Origin: a virus
Length of the DNA: 35,231 nt
IMG/VR virus record: IMGVR_UViG_3300047476_000816
Span: 1 to 35,231 of that record
Strand: one strand, 5' to 3'
Shown one piece after another: positions 12,971 through 20,471 of the stretch. The translations under genes and the position numbers were made by a program. The notes beneath the pieces are model-generated. The model was given only the letters and a program-made list of their open reading frames with translations, did not search any database and was not told the origin of the DNA. Position 1 is the first letter of the stretch; each line of letters begins with the position of its first letter.

Positions 12971-13179
12971 AACCTGTTGCATGGATTGATTACATAGAGG
13001 ACAGCAATCTGTATGACCTTAATGTAAGTGGCAGAGGTGTGCCACTCTACACCGCACCAAGAGAGTTAAGTGATGAGGAAATAATTGAAATAGGTAATGC
13101 AGTTGTAAACCTTATTGATTCCAATGAAGGATGGATTGAATTTGCTAAAGCAATACTAAAGAAAGCGAGTGAGAAATGA
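12967..13179 (+). CDS. Small hypothetical phage protein (MKPVAW-type), 70 aa
   Basis: It is coupled to the previous gene by ATGA. The opening MKPVAWIDY and the VSGRGVPLYTAPRELSDEE block are typical of a group of short, usually uncharacterised phage proteins. The C-terminal helix ends in a Lys-rich stretch. No enzymatic motif is seen. Confidence 0.65.
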   Translation: MKPVAWIDYIEDSNLYDLNVSGRGVPLYTAPRELSDEEIIEIGNAVVNLIDSNEGWIEFAKAILKKASEK

Positions 13180-13328
13180 ACTTGACAATACCTCAAGGAT
13201 GGCAATGTCCTGTATGTAATAAGGTATATAGCCCTAATACACCAATGTGCTTAACTTGCCCACAAACAACGAAGGCACAAAAAGATACAAGCGGATTAAC
13301 CCCTAGTCCATATCAGCCAACTTACTAA
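13176..13328 (+). CDS. Small zinc-ribbon protein, 50 aa
   Basis: The start overlaps the previous stop (ATGA). The product contains GWQCPVCNKVYSP (Cys11, Cys14) and CLTC (Cys25, Cys28), a compact treble-clef or ribbon-like zinc site, followed by a polar Pro/Ser tail. Proteins with 'W.CP.C..VYSP....C..C' are frequent small phage products. The role is unknown; single zinc knuckles of this size usually act by protein contact. Confidence 0.65.
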   Translation: MNLTIPQGWQCPVCNKVYSPNTPMCLTCPQTTKAQKDTSGLTPSPYQPTY

Positions 13329-13340
13329 AGAAAGAAAATA

Positions 13341-13574
13341 ATGGCTAAGTTTAAAAACCATGTTGTTGAGAAGGATGGCGACTGGACTGAATGGGTTTAC
13401 CCAAACAGAAAGCTATACAAGATGGCTTGTTGTGATTGCGGTCTTGTCCATGATATGCAGTTTGCTTTAGTTAAAAGAGGTATAGGTAAAGCGATTGTAT
13501 TCAGAGCAAGACGAAATAATAAATCAACTGGTCAGGTTCGTAGAGCAATACTAAAGAAAGCACAAAACAAATGA
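13341..13574 (+). CDS. Small zinc-binding phage protein (CCDCGLVH-type), 77 aa
   Basis: The pattern WTEWVYP, then CCDCGLVHDMQFAL (about 29-42), then IVFRARRNNKSTGQVRR marks a family common in phages of Gram-negative bacteria and otherwise unannotated. Cys29/30, Cys32 and His36 may bind zinc, and the basic RARRNNKSTGQVRR segment may bind nucleic acid. It shares its stop with the start of the polymerase gene (ATGA), which hints at a replication-linked role. Confidence 0.7.
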   Translation: MAKFKNHVVEKDGDWTEWVYPNRKLYKMACCDCGLVHDMQFALVKRGIGKAIVFRARRNNKSTGQVRRAILKKAQNK

Positions 13575-15541
13575 AAATACTAGTGGTCGATTTCGAGACC
13601 CGATGGGACAGCAAAGAATACACGCTCTCAAAACTAACGACTGAATCATACATACGTGACCCTAGGTTCAAAGCCTTCGGCATCGGTGTTAAGGAGTTTG
13701 GCTCCACTGAGCCTGCGGTATGGATAAGCCACGACGATATTCAAGCGTGGGTTGATTCGGTTGACTGGGCAAACACAGGTGTGTTGGCGCATAACGCACA
13801 GTTTGATGTGGCTATCCTTGCTTGGGTGTATGGCGCGCGTCCTAAGCTCATACTAGACTCGCTATCAATGGCTCGTGCTTTGCGTGGCGTTGAGGTGGGT
13901 AACAGCTTGTCGTTACTGGCTGAGGAGTATGGGCTACCTGCCAAGGGTAAAGCAGTCAACAGCACTAATGGGTTGGCTGAAATATCTTATGAGATAGAGC
14001 AGGAGCTAGCCGACTACTGTTTGCATGACGTGTTCCTGTGTGAAGAAGTGTTTAAGCGCTTGAACAACGAGGTGGATGGTGGGTTCCCTAAGAGCGAGCT
14101 ACGGTTGATTGACCTGACGCTTAAGATGTTCTGTTACCCAACGCTTGAGTTAGATGAGGAGATGTTACATGAGGCGATTGCCGAAGAAAAAGAAAAGCGT
14201 GAAGCGCTCTTGGCTAAAATTGGGGTTGAAGAAGTTGCGCTTGCTAGCAACGACAAATTTGCAGATGTCTTGCTTAGCCTTGGAGTTACGCCACCGAAGA
14301 AAATTAGCAAGACGACAGGTAAAGAGGCATATGCGCTTGCCAAGAACGACGCCCTATTTCAAGCGCTACTCAACTCAGATAATGAAGATGTATCGCTCCT
14401 CTGTGAGGCGCGCCTTAAAGTTAAAAGCACGCTTGAGCGCACACGAGCGCAGAGATTTGTTGAGATTGCGGGGCGAGGTACGCTCCCTGTTCCACTTAAC
14501 TACTACGGCGCACACACAGGTCGTTGGTCGGCATCGAAGGGCTCGGGGCTTAATCTGCAAAACCTCAAGCGGGGTTCCTTCCTACGTAAGTCTATCAAGG
14601 CGCCGAGTGGTTACTCGCTCGTGGTTTGCGACCTGTCGCAGATTGAACCGAGAGTCCTCGCACACCTCGCAGACCATCAAGGGCTCTTGGACATCTTCTC
14701 TTCGGGACAGGATGCTTATTCGGCTTTCGGGGCGCAGATGTTCGGTATCCCAGGGCTCAACAAGAAAGACCATCCTGATTTAAGACAGTCAGCCAAGTCA
14801 GCACTACTCGGTTGCGGGTACGGTATGGGGTGGGCTTCATTCGCCGCACAACTATTGACGGGCTTCCTCGGTGCACCGCCGACCATGTATGACAGAGCGT
14901 TTGCTAACACGTTGCACGTAACTAAGATGGATGCTAACGACTTCGCTGAGAACGAAGACTACATGAAGAAGCTAGCTGACATACCCCACACATGCACAGA
15001 CCAAGAGTTGTTTATCCACGCACTGTGCGCCAAGAAAATCATTGGTAAGTATCGTGAGGCTTCTCAACCTGTTGTGGAGTTTTGGAACCTGTGCGGTCAG
15101 CTTATTGAATACAGCCTGTCTAAGGGTAAACCCTATGAATATAAGTGTCTAACTTTTGACAAAGAGCGTATAATCTTACCAAGCGGTTTATGGTTGCGCT
15201 ACCCAAATCTAGAGTTCAGACCTTATGCCGAGGGTGAAAAGCCGAGCTGGTGCTACCAAGACGGCAAGAAAACCAAGCGCTTGTATGGTGGGAAGCTAGT
15301 AGAAAACATCGTGCAAGCGGTGGCTAGGTGCGTCATGACTGACGGCATGCTACGGATACAGAAGCGCTATCCATGCGTGTTAACAGTTCACGACGAGGTT
15401 GTAGTGCTTGTGCCTGATGCCGAGGCGCAAGAAGCAGAGAAGTGGGTCTATGACCAAATGGTCATGAATCCAAGCTATCTTGATGGGATACCACTAGATG
15501 CTGAAGCAAGTACCGCTAAAAGATATGGAGATGCAAAATGA
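13571..15541 (+). CDS. Family A DNA polymerase with 3'-5' exonuclease
   Basis: A 656-residue T7/Pol I-type replicative polymerase. The exonuclease has DFET (Asp7, Glu9), HNAQFD (Asp79) and YCLHD (Tyr149, Asp153), all intact. The polymerase motif A is DLSQIEPR (354-361, Asp354), motif B is RQSAKSALLGCGYG (405-418, Arg405, Lys409) and motif C is VHDEV (606-610). There is no 5' nuclease domain, so it is a compact replicative polymerase. Counting from Lys409, position 413, equivalent to Phe762 of E. coli Pol I and Tyr526 of T7, is Leu; this alignment was done by eye. No DnaJ-like zinc insertion is seen. The start is coupled to the preceding gene. Confidence 0.93.
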   Translation: MKILVVDFETRWDSKEYTLSKLTTESYIRDPRFKAFGIGVKEFGSTEPAVWISHDDIQAWVDSVDWANTGVLAHNAQFDVAILAWVYGARPKLILDSLSMARALRGVEVGNSLSLLAEEYGLPAKGKAVNSTNGLAEISYEIEQELADYCLHDVFLCEEVFKRLNNEVDGGFPKSELRLIDLTLKMFCYPTLELDEEMLHEAIAEEKEKREALLAKIGVEEVALASNDKFADVLLSLGVTPPKKISKTTGKEAYALAKNDALFQALLNSDNEDVSLLCEARLKVKSTLERTRAQRFVEIAGRGTLPVPLNYYGAHTGRWSASKGSGLNLQNLKRGSFLRKSIKAPSGYSLVVCDLSQIEPRVLAHLADHQGLLDIFSSGQDAYSAFGAQMFGIPGLNKKDHPDLRQSAKSALLGCGYGMGWASFAAQLLTGFLGAPPTMYDRAFANTLHVTKMDANDFAENEDYMKKLADIPHTCTDQELFIHALCAKKIIGKYREASQPVVEFWNLCGQLIEYSLSKGKPYEYKCLTFDKERIILPSGLWLRYPNLEFRPYAEGEKPSWCYQDGKKTKRLYGGKLVENIVQAVARCVMTDGMLRIQKRYPCVLTVHDEVVVLVPDAEAQEAEKWVYDQMVMNPSYLDGIPLDAEASTAKRYGDAK

Positions 15542-15855
15542 CAAAGAAAAAGGTGGAACGTATGCCAATACCAGTCAAGATTAAGGTCGGCGATAAGTGG
15601 TACAAGATTGAGCGTGTTGAGGTCATTGCAGGTTGTAAGGGTGACGTCACATACGAGGACAAGACCATCCGTATCGCATCACGTAGCGCCAACTATGCCT
15701 ATACTGCCGACGAACAAATTAATACGTTCTGGCATGAACTCACGCACACTATTCTCAAAGACATGGACAGCAAGCTAGAGGCTGACGAGTTGTTTGTTAC
15801 AGCGTTTGCTGACAGGTTACACAATGCCGTTAAGAGCGCCAAATTTGACGAGTGA
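15538..15855 (+). CDS. HExxH zincin-like protein, 105 aa
   Basis: It starts in the ATGA overlap of the polymerase stop. Residues 65-74 read WHELTHTILK, with HExxH at His66-Glu67-His70, and Glu84 (in DELFVTAFA) could be the third zinc ligand. The N-terminal part is beta-rich. Similar small zincin-like proteins follow polymerase genes in many phages and are annotated only as hypothetical. Possible roles are a protease or a metal-binding scaffold; catalysis cannot be judged from sequence. Confidence 0.75.
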   Translation: MTKKKVERMPIPVKIKVGDKWYKIERVEVIAGCKGDVTYEDKTIRIASRSANYAYTADEQINTFWHELTHTILKDMDSKLEADELFVTAFADRLHNAVKSAKFDE

Positions 15856-15865
15856 AACCCAAGCT

Positions 15866-16060
15866 ATGCTGACCATTATGCAGATGCGTGGGGTACAGCT
15901 TGAGTTTGAATACTATGAAGGTTCGGGGTGGTCGGTGCTGATTGAGTTTAATGAAGAAGAACCGTCAGGACTAGGGTTCACAACTTTCTTTGATGCGCCA
16001 ACCGCAGACGAATGCGTTGAAAAGGCGTACGAATATTTTTTAGGAGTTATTGGTGGCTAA
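15866..16060 (+). CDS. Small acidic hypothetical protein, 64 aa
   Basis: The start is uncertain: ATG 15866 or a TTG at 15845, overlapping the previous gene by 11 bases, which is also usual here. Neither has a strong ribosome site. The product (MLTIMQMRGVQLEFEYYEGS onward) is acidic with a central beta hairpin, then GLGFTTFFDAPTADECVEKA. No family is recognised. Its last bases overlap the start of the nuclease gene. Confidence 0.55.
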   Translation: MLTIMQMRGVQLEFEYYEGSGWSVLIEFNEEEPSGLGFTTFFDAPTADECVEKAYEYFLGVIGG

Positions 16061-16718
16061 AATTAAATGGTCGCACTCAGGTCTAAAAGACTACGAGGGC
16101 TGTGCAAGACGTTACCACGAAGTGAAGGTGTTGAAGAACTACCCTTTCACCGATACACAGGCGACGATTTATGGTAAAGAAGTGCATGAAGCGTTTGAGC
16201 TTTATATTAAAGAAGGCAAGCCTTTGCCCGACTACTTACTTGAGCACAAGCCTTTGCTTGACTCTCTCAACGCCAAAACTGGTCGCAAACTACCTGAGCT
16301 TGAGATGGGTGTGAAAGAAGACCTAAGTCCATGCAGTTTTACAGATGCCGACGTGTGGGCACGTGGCGTGGCTGACTTGGTGATTGTGAACGATGATGAC
16401 CTGACCGCTTGGGTGATTGACTACAAGACAGGCAACGACAAGTACCCTGACCGTGACCAGTTAATCCTCATGTCCTTGATGGTGTTCGCCCACTTCCCAC
16501 ATGTGCGCCAAGTTAAGTCAGCCTTGCTCTTTGTGATAAAAGACTCTATAGTTAAACATAAGATGACTCGTGAAGAGGCTGAGTTTCATTGGTGGAGATA
16601 CCGTGAACGTGTTGCTGTACTCGCACAGTCAATGGAAGCTAATGTATGGAATCCAACACAAACACCGCTTTGTGGATGGTGCCCTGTCAAGAGCTGTGAA
16701 CATAACCGCAACCACTAG
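16053..16718 (+). CDS. Fe-S PD-(D/E)xK nuclease (Cas4/RecB/AddB-like)
   Basis: GTG 16053, six bases after AGGAG, is the best start, giving 221 residues. Motifs: GKEVHEA (His45), RGVADLV (Asp108), VIDYKTG (Asp123, Lys125) and a following QL helix. Cysteines Cys17, Cys207, Cys210 and Cys215 (in LCGWCPVKSC) match the one-plus-three layout that holds an Fe-S cluster in Cas4 and AddB nucleases. It probably acts as a 5' or 3' exonuclease on DNA ends during phage replication or recombination. No cas genes are near, so it is a phage recombination nuclease rather than a CRISPR adaptation gene. Family known; precise role inferred. Confidence 0.88.
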   Translation: MAKIKWSHSGLKDYEGCARRYHEVKVLKNYPFTDTQATIYGKEVHEAFELYIKEGKPLPDYLLEHKPLLDSLNAKTGRKLPELEMGVKEDLSPCSFTDADVWARGVADLVIVNDDDLTAWVIDYKTGNDKYPDRDQLILMSLMVFAHFPHVRQVKSALLFVIKDSIVKHKMTREEAEFHWWRYRERVAVLAQSMEANVWNPTQTPLCGWCPVKSCEHNRNH

Positions 16719-16732
16719 GACTTACTACGATC

Positions 16733-17002
16733 ATGCCTTCTTCTCCAAACTACAAACGTGATTATCGTCAAGAATACGATTCATACCAAGGCACAGAAGA
16801 CGCCAAGAAAAAACGTGCTCAACGCAACAAAGCTAGACGCATGCTTGAGCGTGAAGGCGTGGTGCACAAGGGCGACGGCAAAGACGTTGACCACAAGAAA
16901 CCACTAAGCAAAGGCGGCACAACCACACGAAGTAACTTAAAGGCTAAACCTGCTAGCGCCAATCGTTCATACAAGCGCAAGGCAGATGGTTCGATGAAGT
17001 AA
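16733..17002 (+). CDS. Small HNH-fold protein, 89 aa
   Basis: The sequence KARRMLEREGVVHKGDGKDV (about 33-52) then DHKKPLSKGGTTTRSNLKAK shows the central DHxxP...GG...N pattern of a compact HNH (treble-clef) nuclease, ending SANRSYKRKADGSM. Short HNH proteins of this type occur in many phages between replication genes and their cutting activity is uncertain. It is strongly basic. The ribosome site is weak (ACTACGATC before ATG), so output may be low. Confidence 0.75.
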   Translation: MPSSPNYKRDYRQEYDSYQGTEDAKKKRAQRNKARRMLEREGVVHKGDGKDVDHKKPLSKGGTTTRSNLKAKPASANRSYKRKADGSMK

Positions 17003-17018
17003 ACGAAAGGACTAACAA

Positions 17019-17429
17019 ATGACTCTCTCACACACATCAGGATTAACAAAAGAAGCGATGGACAAGCTAAAAGCTGAGTACATGAAAACACAGCTTCAAA
17101 TGGCACAGCAACAGCAGGCGCACATTAACGCCCACCAACAAGCACTAGGCGCATACACAACAACCACAACATCCCCAAGTTGGACAACGCTTGGCATGCA
17201 GTCGTCGCCCATACCGATTGAAGTGCCTGTACACAAACTAGACGAAGGCGCATGGGATATACCTATTTCACAACTCGTTGACCTATGGACTGTTAGATAC
17301 GGCAGTAAGTGGGTTAATGAAGATGAGCTAGATGAGTTTTATAAAATTACCGCAAAAAGATTAAGAGCCCTACATAAAGTTGAATCACATTACGTTAATG
17401 GAAATGATGTATTTAGAATTGTTGAATAA
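17019..17429 (+). CDS. Hypothetical protein, 136 aa
   Basis: ATG 17019 has AAAGGA upstream. The N-terminal 40 residues are Gln-rich (QLQMAQQQQAHINAHQQALG) and probably helical, followed by a Thr/Ser-rich linker. The C-terminal half (PIPIEVPVHKLDEGAWDIPI then SQLVDLWTVRYGSKWV) looks like a folded unit with a small helical bundle. It ends 2 bases before the SNF2 helicase gene, so the two are probably cotranscribed and may cooperate, but nothing in the sequence shows how. Confidence 0.65.
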   Translation: MTLSHTSGLTKEAMDKLKAEYMKTQLQMAQQQQAHINAHQQALGAYTTTTTSPSWTTLGMQSSPIPIEVPVHKLDEGAWDIPISQLVDLWTVRYGSKWVNEDELDEFYKITAKRLRALHKVESHYVNGNDVFRIVE

Positions 17430-17431
17430 CC

Positions 17432-18988
17432 ATGCAAATAATTGATAACAAAGCACTAATATTTAAAACAAGAGACCCCGATAAATACAGCGTAATACCT
17501 AAAAGCCAAGTAGTAGCAGAGAACGATGGCGTTTATGAAGTAGCCGTTTACTGGGGTCTTGATGAAACGCGTGTCTTGCGCAACCTAGGTGTTAAGAACG
17601 TGGTATCGCCTATTACGGCACGCTACGATTGGCCGGGTCGCTATAAGCCATTCGCTCACCAAGTTGATACTGCATCTTTCCTCACGCTCAACAGGCGTGC
17701 GTTTGTGTTTAATGACCCCGGTACGGGTAAGACAATGTCTGCTCTATGGGCGGCTGACTATCTCATGAAGCTCAAGCAAGTGCGTCGCTGTCTCATACTA
17801 TGTCCATTGTCAATCATGCACGACGCTTGGATGAGTGGTATTTCTAAAAGCGTGATTCACCGTACTGCCATCGCTGCCCACCATAGCCAAGCATCACGTC
17901 GTATTGAGATGGTGCAGGGTGACTATGAGTTCGTGGTGGTGAACTACGACGGCTTGAACCTAATCGCTGAAGAAATCATTAACGACGGCAGGTTTGACCT
18001 AGTGATTGTGGATGAAGCTAACGCCTACAAGAACGTGTCAACCAAGCGTTGGAAGACCTTGGCTAAGATACTGAAGCCTGAGACAATGTTGTGGATGATG
18101 ACTGGTACGCCTGCTTCACAGTCACCGCTAGATGCGTATGGTTTAGCTAAACTTGTTAACCCAAACAACGTACCTAAGTTCGCTACCTCATGGCGTGACA
18201 AGGTGATGAACAAGGTCAGCATGTTTAAGTGGGTGCCAAAGCTAGGCTCTAGCGAGGTGGTGTTTTCAGCCCTACAGCCTGCGATACGCTACACAAAAGA
18301 AGAATGTACCGACCTACCGCCAGTGCTTACAGAGACTCGTGACATACCTTTGACGCCACAGCAGAAGAAATACTACATGCTGTTGAAAGAGCAGATGCTG
18401 ATTACCGCATCAGGCGAGACGATTACCGCAGTCAATGCGGCGGCTAGTGTTAATAAGTTGCTACAAATTTCAGCAGGTGCGGCATACACAGACGGACAAG
18501 AAGTTGTTGAGTTTGACTGTGCGCCACGCTTGAACGTACTACTTGAAGTTCTTGAAGAGACCAACCGCAAGGTCATTGTGTTCGCCCCATACAGGCACAG
18601 CATTGAGAAGATAGCTGACCACTTGGAGAAGCATGGTGTGAAGGCGGCGTGTATTCATGGTGACATCAGTGTTTCCAAACGTACTGCCATATTCAAGAAC
18701 TTCCAAGAAACACCTGACCCAAGGGTGTTAGTGATTCAACCGCAGGCGGCTTCTCACGGCGTTACGCTGACTGCGGCTGATACTGTGGTGTTCTATGGTC
18801 CTGTGATGTCTGTTGAAACTTACGTGCAGTGTATCGCTCGTTCTGACCGTATTGGTCAAGATTCAACAAAAGTCACTGTGATACACTTACAGGGCAGTGA
18901 AATCGAACGCAAGATGTTTAAGCGCTTAGAAGACCGAGTAGAAGACCATAATTTGTTATTGCAGTTATACGAAGAAGTTATTAAGTGA
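17432..18988 (+). CDS. SNF2-family DNA helicase/translocase
   Basis: A 518-residue SF2 motor. The helicase core starts around residue 72 with KPFAHQVDTASFLTLNRRAF, Walker A DPGTGKT (95-101), DEAN as the Walker B box (194-197, the usual box being DEAH), a MTGTP motif near 225, then the C-terminal lobe with motif VI QCIARSDRIGQ near residue 470. RIGQ plus the long spacing identify SNF2 rather than RecQ or DEAD types. Phage SNF2 proteins are thought to move along DNA and help replication or recombination, and they are found with VRR-NUC nucleases and family A polymerases, as here. Start ATG 17432 has no clear ribosome site. Confidence 0.92.
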   Translation: MQIIDNKALIFKTRDPDKYSVIPKSQVVAENDGVYEVAVYWGLDETRVLRNLGVKNVVSPITARYDWPGRYKPFAHQVDTASFLTLNRRAFVFNDPGTGKTMSALWAADYLMKLKQVRRCLILCPLSIMHDAWMSGISKSVIHRTAIAAHHSQASRRIEMVQGDYEFVVVNYDGLNLIAEEIINDGRFDLVIVDEANAYKNVSTKRWKTLAKILKPETMLWMMTGTPASQSPLDAYGLAKLVNPNNVPKFATSWRDKVMNKVSMFKWVPKLGSSEVVFSALQPAIRYTKEECTDLPPVLTETRDIPLTPQQKKYYMLLKEQMLITASGETITAVNAAASVNKLLQISAGAAYTDGQEVVEFDCAPRLNVLLEVLEETNRKVIVFAPYRHSIEKIADHLEKHGVKAACIHGDISVSKRTAIFKNFQETPDPRVLVIQPQAASHGVTLTAADTVVFYGPVMSVETYVQCIARSDRIGQDSTKVTVIHLQGSEIERKMFKRLEDRVEDHNLLLQLYEEVIK

Positions 18989-19012
18989 TTTAAGTTTATT
19001 TAAGTGAAAACC
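18986..19012 (+). repeat. 26-27-base direct repeat, copy 1
   Basis: The stop codon of the SNF2 gene opens this repeat: TTTAAGTTTATTTAAG then TGAAAACC. A near-identical copy starts at the stop codon of the next gene (19489). The gene at 19072-19491 is thus bracketed by the repeats. The element contains several TTTAAG units at roughly 9-base spacing. Confidence 0.5.
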
Positions 19013-19071
19013 CTAGTTTGGGTTGTATTTCTATTTTTATTGATGTAAAGTATTTGACAAGGAGAACTAAC

Positions 19072-19491
19072 ATGACTGAAGTTGATGACACACCTGAGGT
19101 GATACCTCTTGACAAGCTAGCTCGTGTTTACAGAAAGATGCGAGCCAAGATTGATGCGCTAACCAAAGAGTACGACTCACAAGTTGAGGAGCTCAAGGCG
19201 CAACAAGACGAAATCAAAATGGCGATGAAAGACCAAATGCGAGCGCTTGGCTTGACCTCTGTGCGCACGCCTGAAGGCACAATCATTATGTCTGAGAAGA
19301 CACGCTATACAACAAACGACTGGGATTCATTCAAAGCCTTCGTGGTGGAGCATGACGCCCTTGACCTATTTGAGAAACGCATCCATCAAACAAACATGGT
19401 TACGTTTCTTGATGAGAACCCTGGTATCGTACCGCCGGGTTTGAACTCCATGACGGAGTACGATGTTTCGGTACGAAAACCATCTAAATGA
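19072..19491 (+). CDS. Coiled-coil hypothetical phage protein, 139 aa
   Basis: ATG 19072 has AAGGAG upstream. Residues about 10-55 form a charged coiled coil (KMRAKIDALTKEYDSQVEEL), followed by VRTPEGTIIMSEKTRYTTND, a beta strand pair, then WDSFKAFVVEHDALDLFEKR and IHQTNMVTFLDENPGIVPPG. This overall layout (coiled coil, TPEG strands, WDSF helix, H-N-FL-EN-P) is that of a conserved phage family lying just before the next protein's family in several phage replication modules, to my memory. The function is not known. It is flanked by the direct repeats. Confidence 0.7.
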   Translation: MTEVDDTPEVIPLDKLARVYRKMRAKIDALTKEYDSQVEELKAQQDEIKMAMKDQMRALGLTSVRTPEGTIIMSEKTRYTTNDWDSFKAFVVEHDALDLFEKRIHQTNMVTFLDENPGIVPPGLNSMTEYDVSVRKPSK

Positions 19492-19514
19492 TTTAAGTCT
19501 ATTTAAGGAAAACC
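19489..19514 (+). repeat. 26-27-base direct repeat, copy 2
   Basis: It starts at the stop codon of the 139-residue gene: TTTAAGTCTATTTAAG then GAAAACC, differing from copy 1 by one substitution and one base. Here AAGGA inside the repeat is the ribosome site of the gene at 19517. Confidence 0.5.
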
Positions 19515-19516
19515 AT

Positions 19517-20194
19517 ATGTCTAATTTAACTACATTTAATCCATCTCAACTACCTGCATTTGCTCGTAAGGGCGAACTTTCTGAAATTGCTAAAGCTCTC
19601 ACAGGCGGTGGCACTGGCACTTCAATGAAGCGCATCTCTACCAAAGGCGGCGTGTTTCGCTTGATCGCTGGCGGTAAAGAAGTTGCTGCAATTGATGACC
19701 GTCACTTGGATGTTGTGATTGTCAACGCCGCACCGAAAGTAAGTCGTACGTTTTATGCGGGGCAGTTTGTTGAAGGACAAGCGACTGCTCCTAGTTGTTG
19801 GTCTGCCGATGGTGATTTGCCTGACTCAAGTATTAAAGAACCACAATCTAAGTCATGCGCAACTTGCCCACAGAACATCAAAGGTTCAGGTCAGGGTGAT
19901 TCACGTGCCTGCCGTTTCTCTCAACGTCTTGCTGTAGTCTTGGCAAACGACATTGAAGGCGATGTCATGCAGTTAACCCTAGCGGCAACATCAATCTTCG
20001 GTAAAGAAGATGGTGACAAGCGCCCTCTACAAGCATACGCAAGATACTTGGCGGCACAAAGCATTAGCCCTGAGACACTTGTTACACGCTTGAAGTTTGA
20101 TACTAAGGCGGCAGTACCCAAGTTGTTCTTCCAACCAGTGCGTTGGTTAGACGATACGGAGTTTGAGACTGTTACTGCCAAAGGTCAGACTTAA
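19517..20194 (+). CDS. Probable replication/ssDNA-binding-like protein, N-terminal 225 aa, cut by in-frame TAA
   Basis: ATG 19517 has AAGGA at good spacing. The sequence (FNPSQLPAFARKGELSEIAK then RISTKGGVFRLIAGGKEV) matches a conserved phage protein pattern from replication modules. Cys94, Cys114, Cys117 and Cys132 could bind zinc. The frame is closed by TAA at 20192-20194, but immediately continues in frame for 71 more residues, starting DAKRAVTMTVAQTDGVK, and ending VVDNWDADDE, an acidic tail resembling those of ssDNA-binding proteins. The homologous family, as I recall it, runs through this point. So the stop is either a mutation, a readthrough site or an artefact. The ssDNA-binding role is inference. 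Confidence 0.75.
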   Translation: MSNLTTFNPSQLPAFARKGELSEIAKALTGGGTGTSMKRISTKGGVFRLIAGGKEVAAIDDRHLDVVIVNAAPKVSRTFYAGQFVEGQATAPSCWSADGDLPDSSIKEPQSKSCATCPQNIKGSGQGDSRACRFSQRLAVVLANDIEGDVMQLTLAATSIFGKEDGDKRPLQAYARYLAAQSISPETLVTRLKFDTKAAVPKLFFQPVRWLDDTEFETVTAKGQT

Positions 20195-20410
20195 GACGCT
20201 AAGCGTGCCGTTACAATGACGGTCGCCCAAACTGATGGTGTTAAGCCATTAGCGTTGGAAGGCAAAAAGCCTGAAGCTAAAGCAGTAGAAGCTGAGGAAG
20301 TTGACGAGCCTGAAGTTCGTAAAGAAACAAAGGCAAAGCCAACAGCCGTACCAAAGAAAGCCGGCAACCTAGCATCCGTAGTGGATAACTGGGACGCTGA
20401 CGACGAGTAA
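20195..20410 (+). pseudogene. C-terminal part of the preceding gene beyond the in-frame stop
   Basis: Frame and sequence continue from 19517-20194 for 71 codons to TAA at 20408-20410. Contents: a helix-like VTMTVAQTDGVKPLALEGKK, an Ala/Glu/Lys-rich disordered linker, and the acidic terminus NWDADDE. An ATG at 20216 could allow reinitiation, but no ribosome site precedes it. If translated by readthrough, the full protein would have 297 residues counting the stop position. If not, the tail is lost. Confidence 0.7.
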
Positions 20411-20471
20411 TCAGTATCGGGGGAAAGCGGACTACCGACGTTAGTACCCCACCTTAATTCGGAAACACTTA

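Noticed and set aside
13571-15541. DnaJ-like zinc insertion as in some marine phage polymerases
   Set aside because: No CxxCxGxG repeats are present between the exonuclease and polymerase motifs, and spacing is that of an ordinary family A enzyme.
16053-16718. CRISPR-associated Cas4
   Set aside because: No repeats, cas1 or cas2 genes nearby. Phage recombination nucleases share the same fold.
19517-20410. Genome-wide reassignment of the TAA stop codon
   Set aside because: Many genes here end in TAA with no continuation, and TAG and TGA are also used as stops, so the in-frame TAA at 20192 is a single event.
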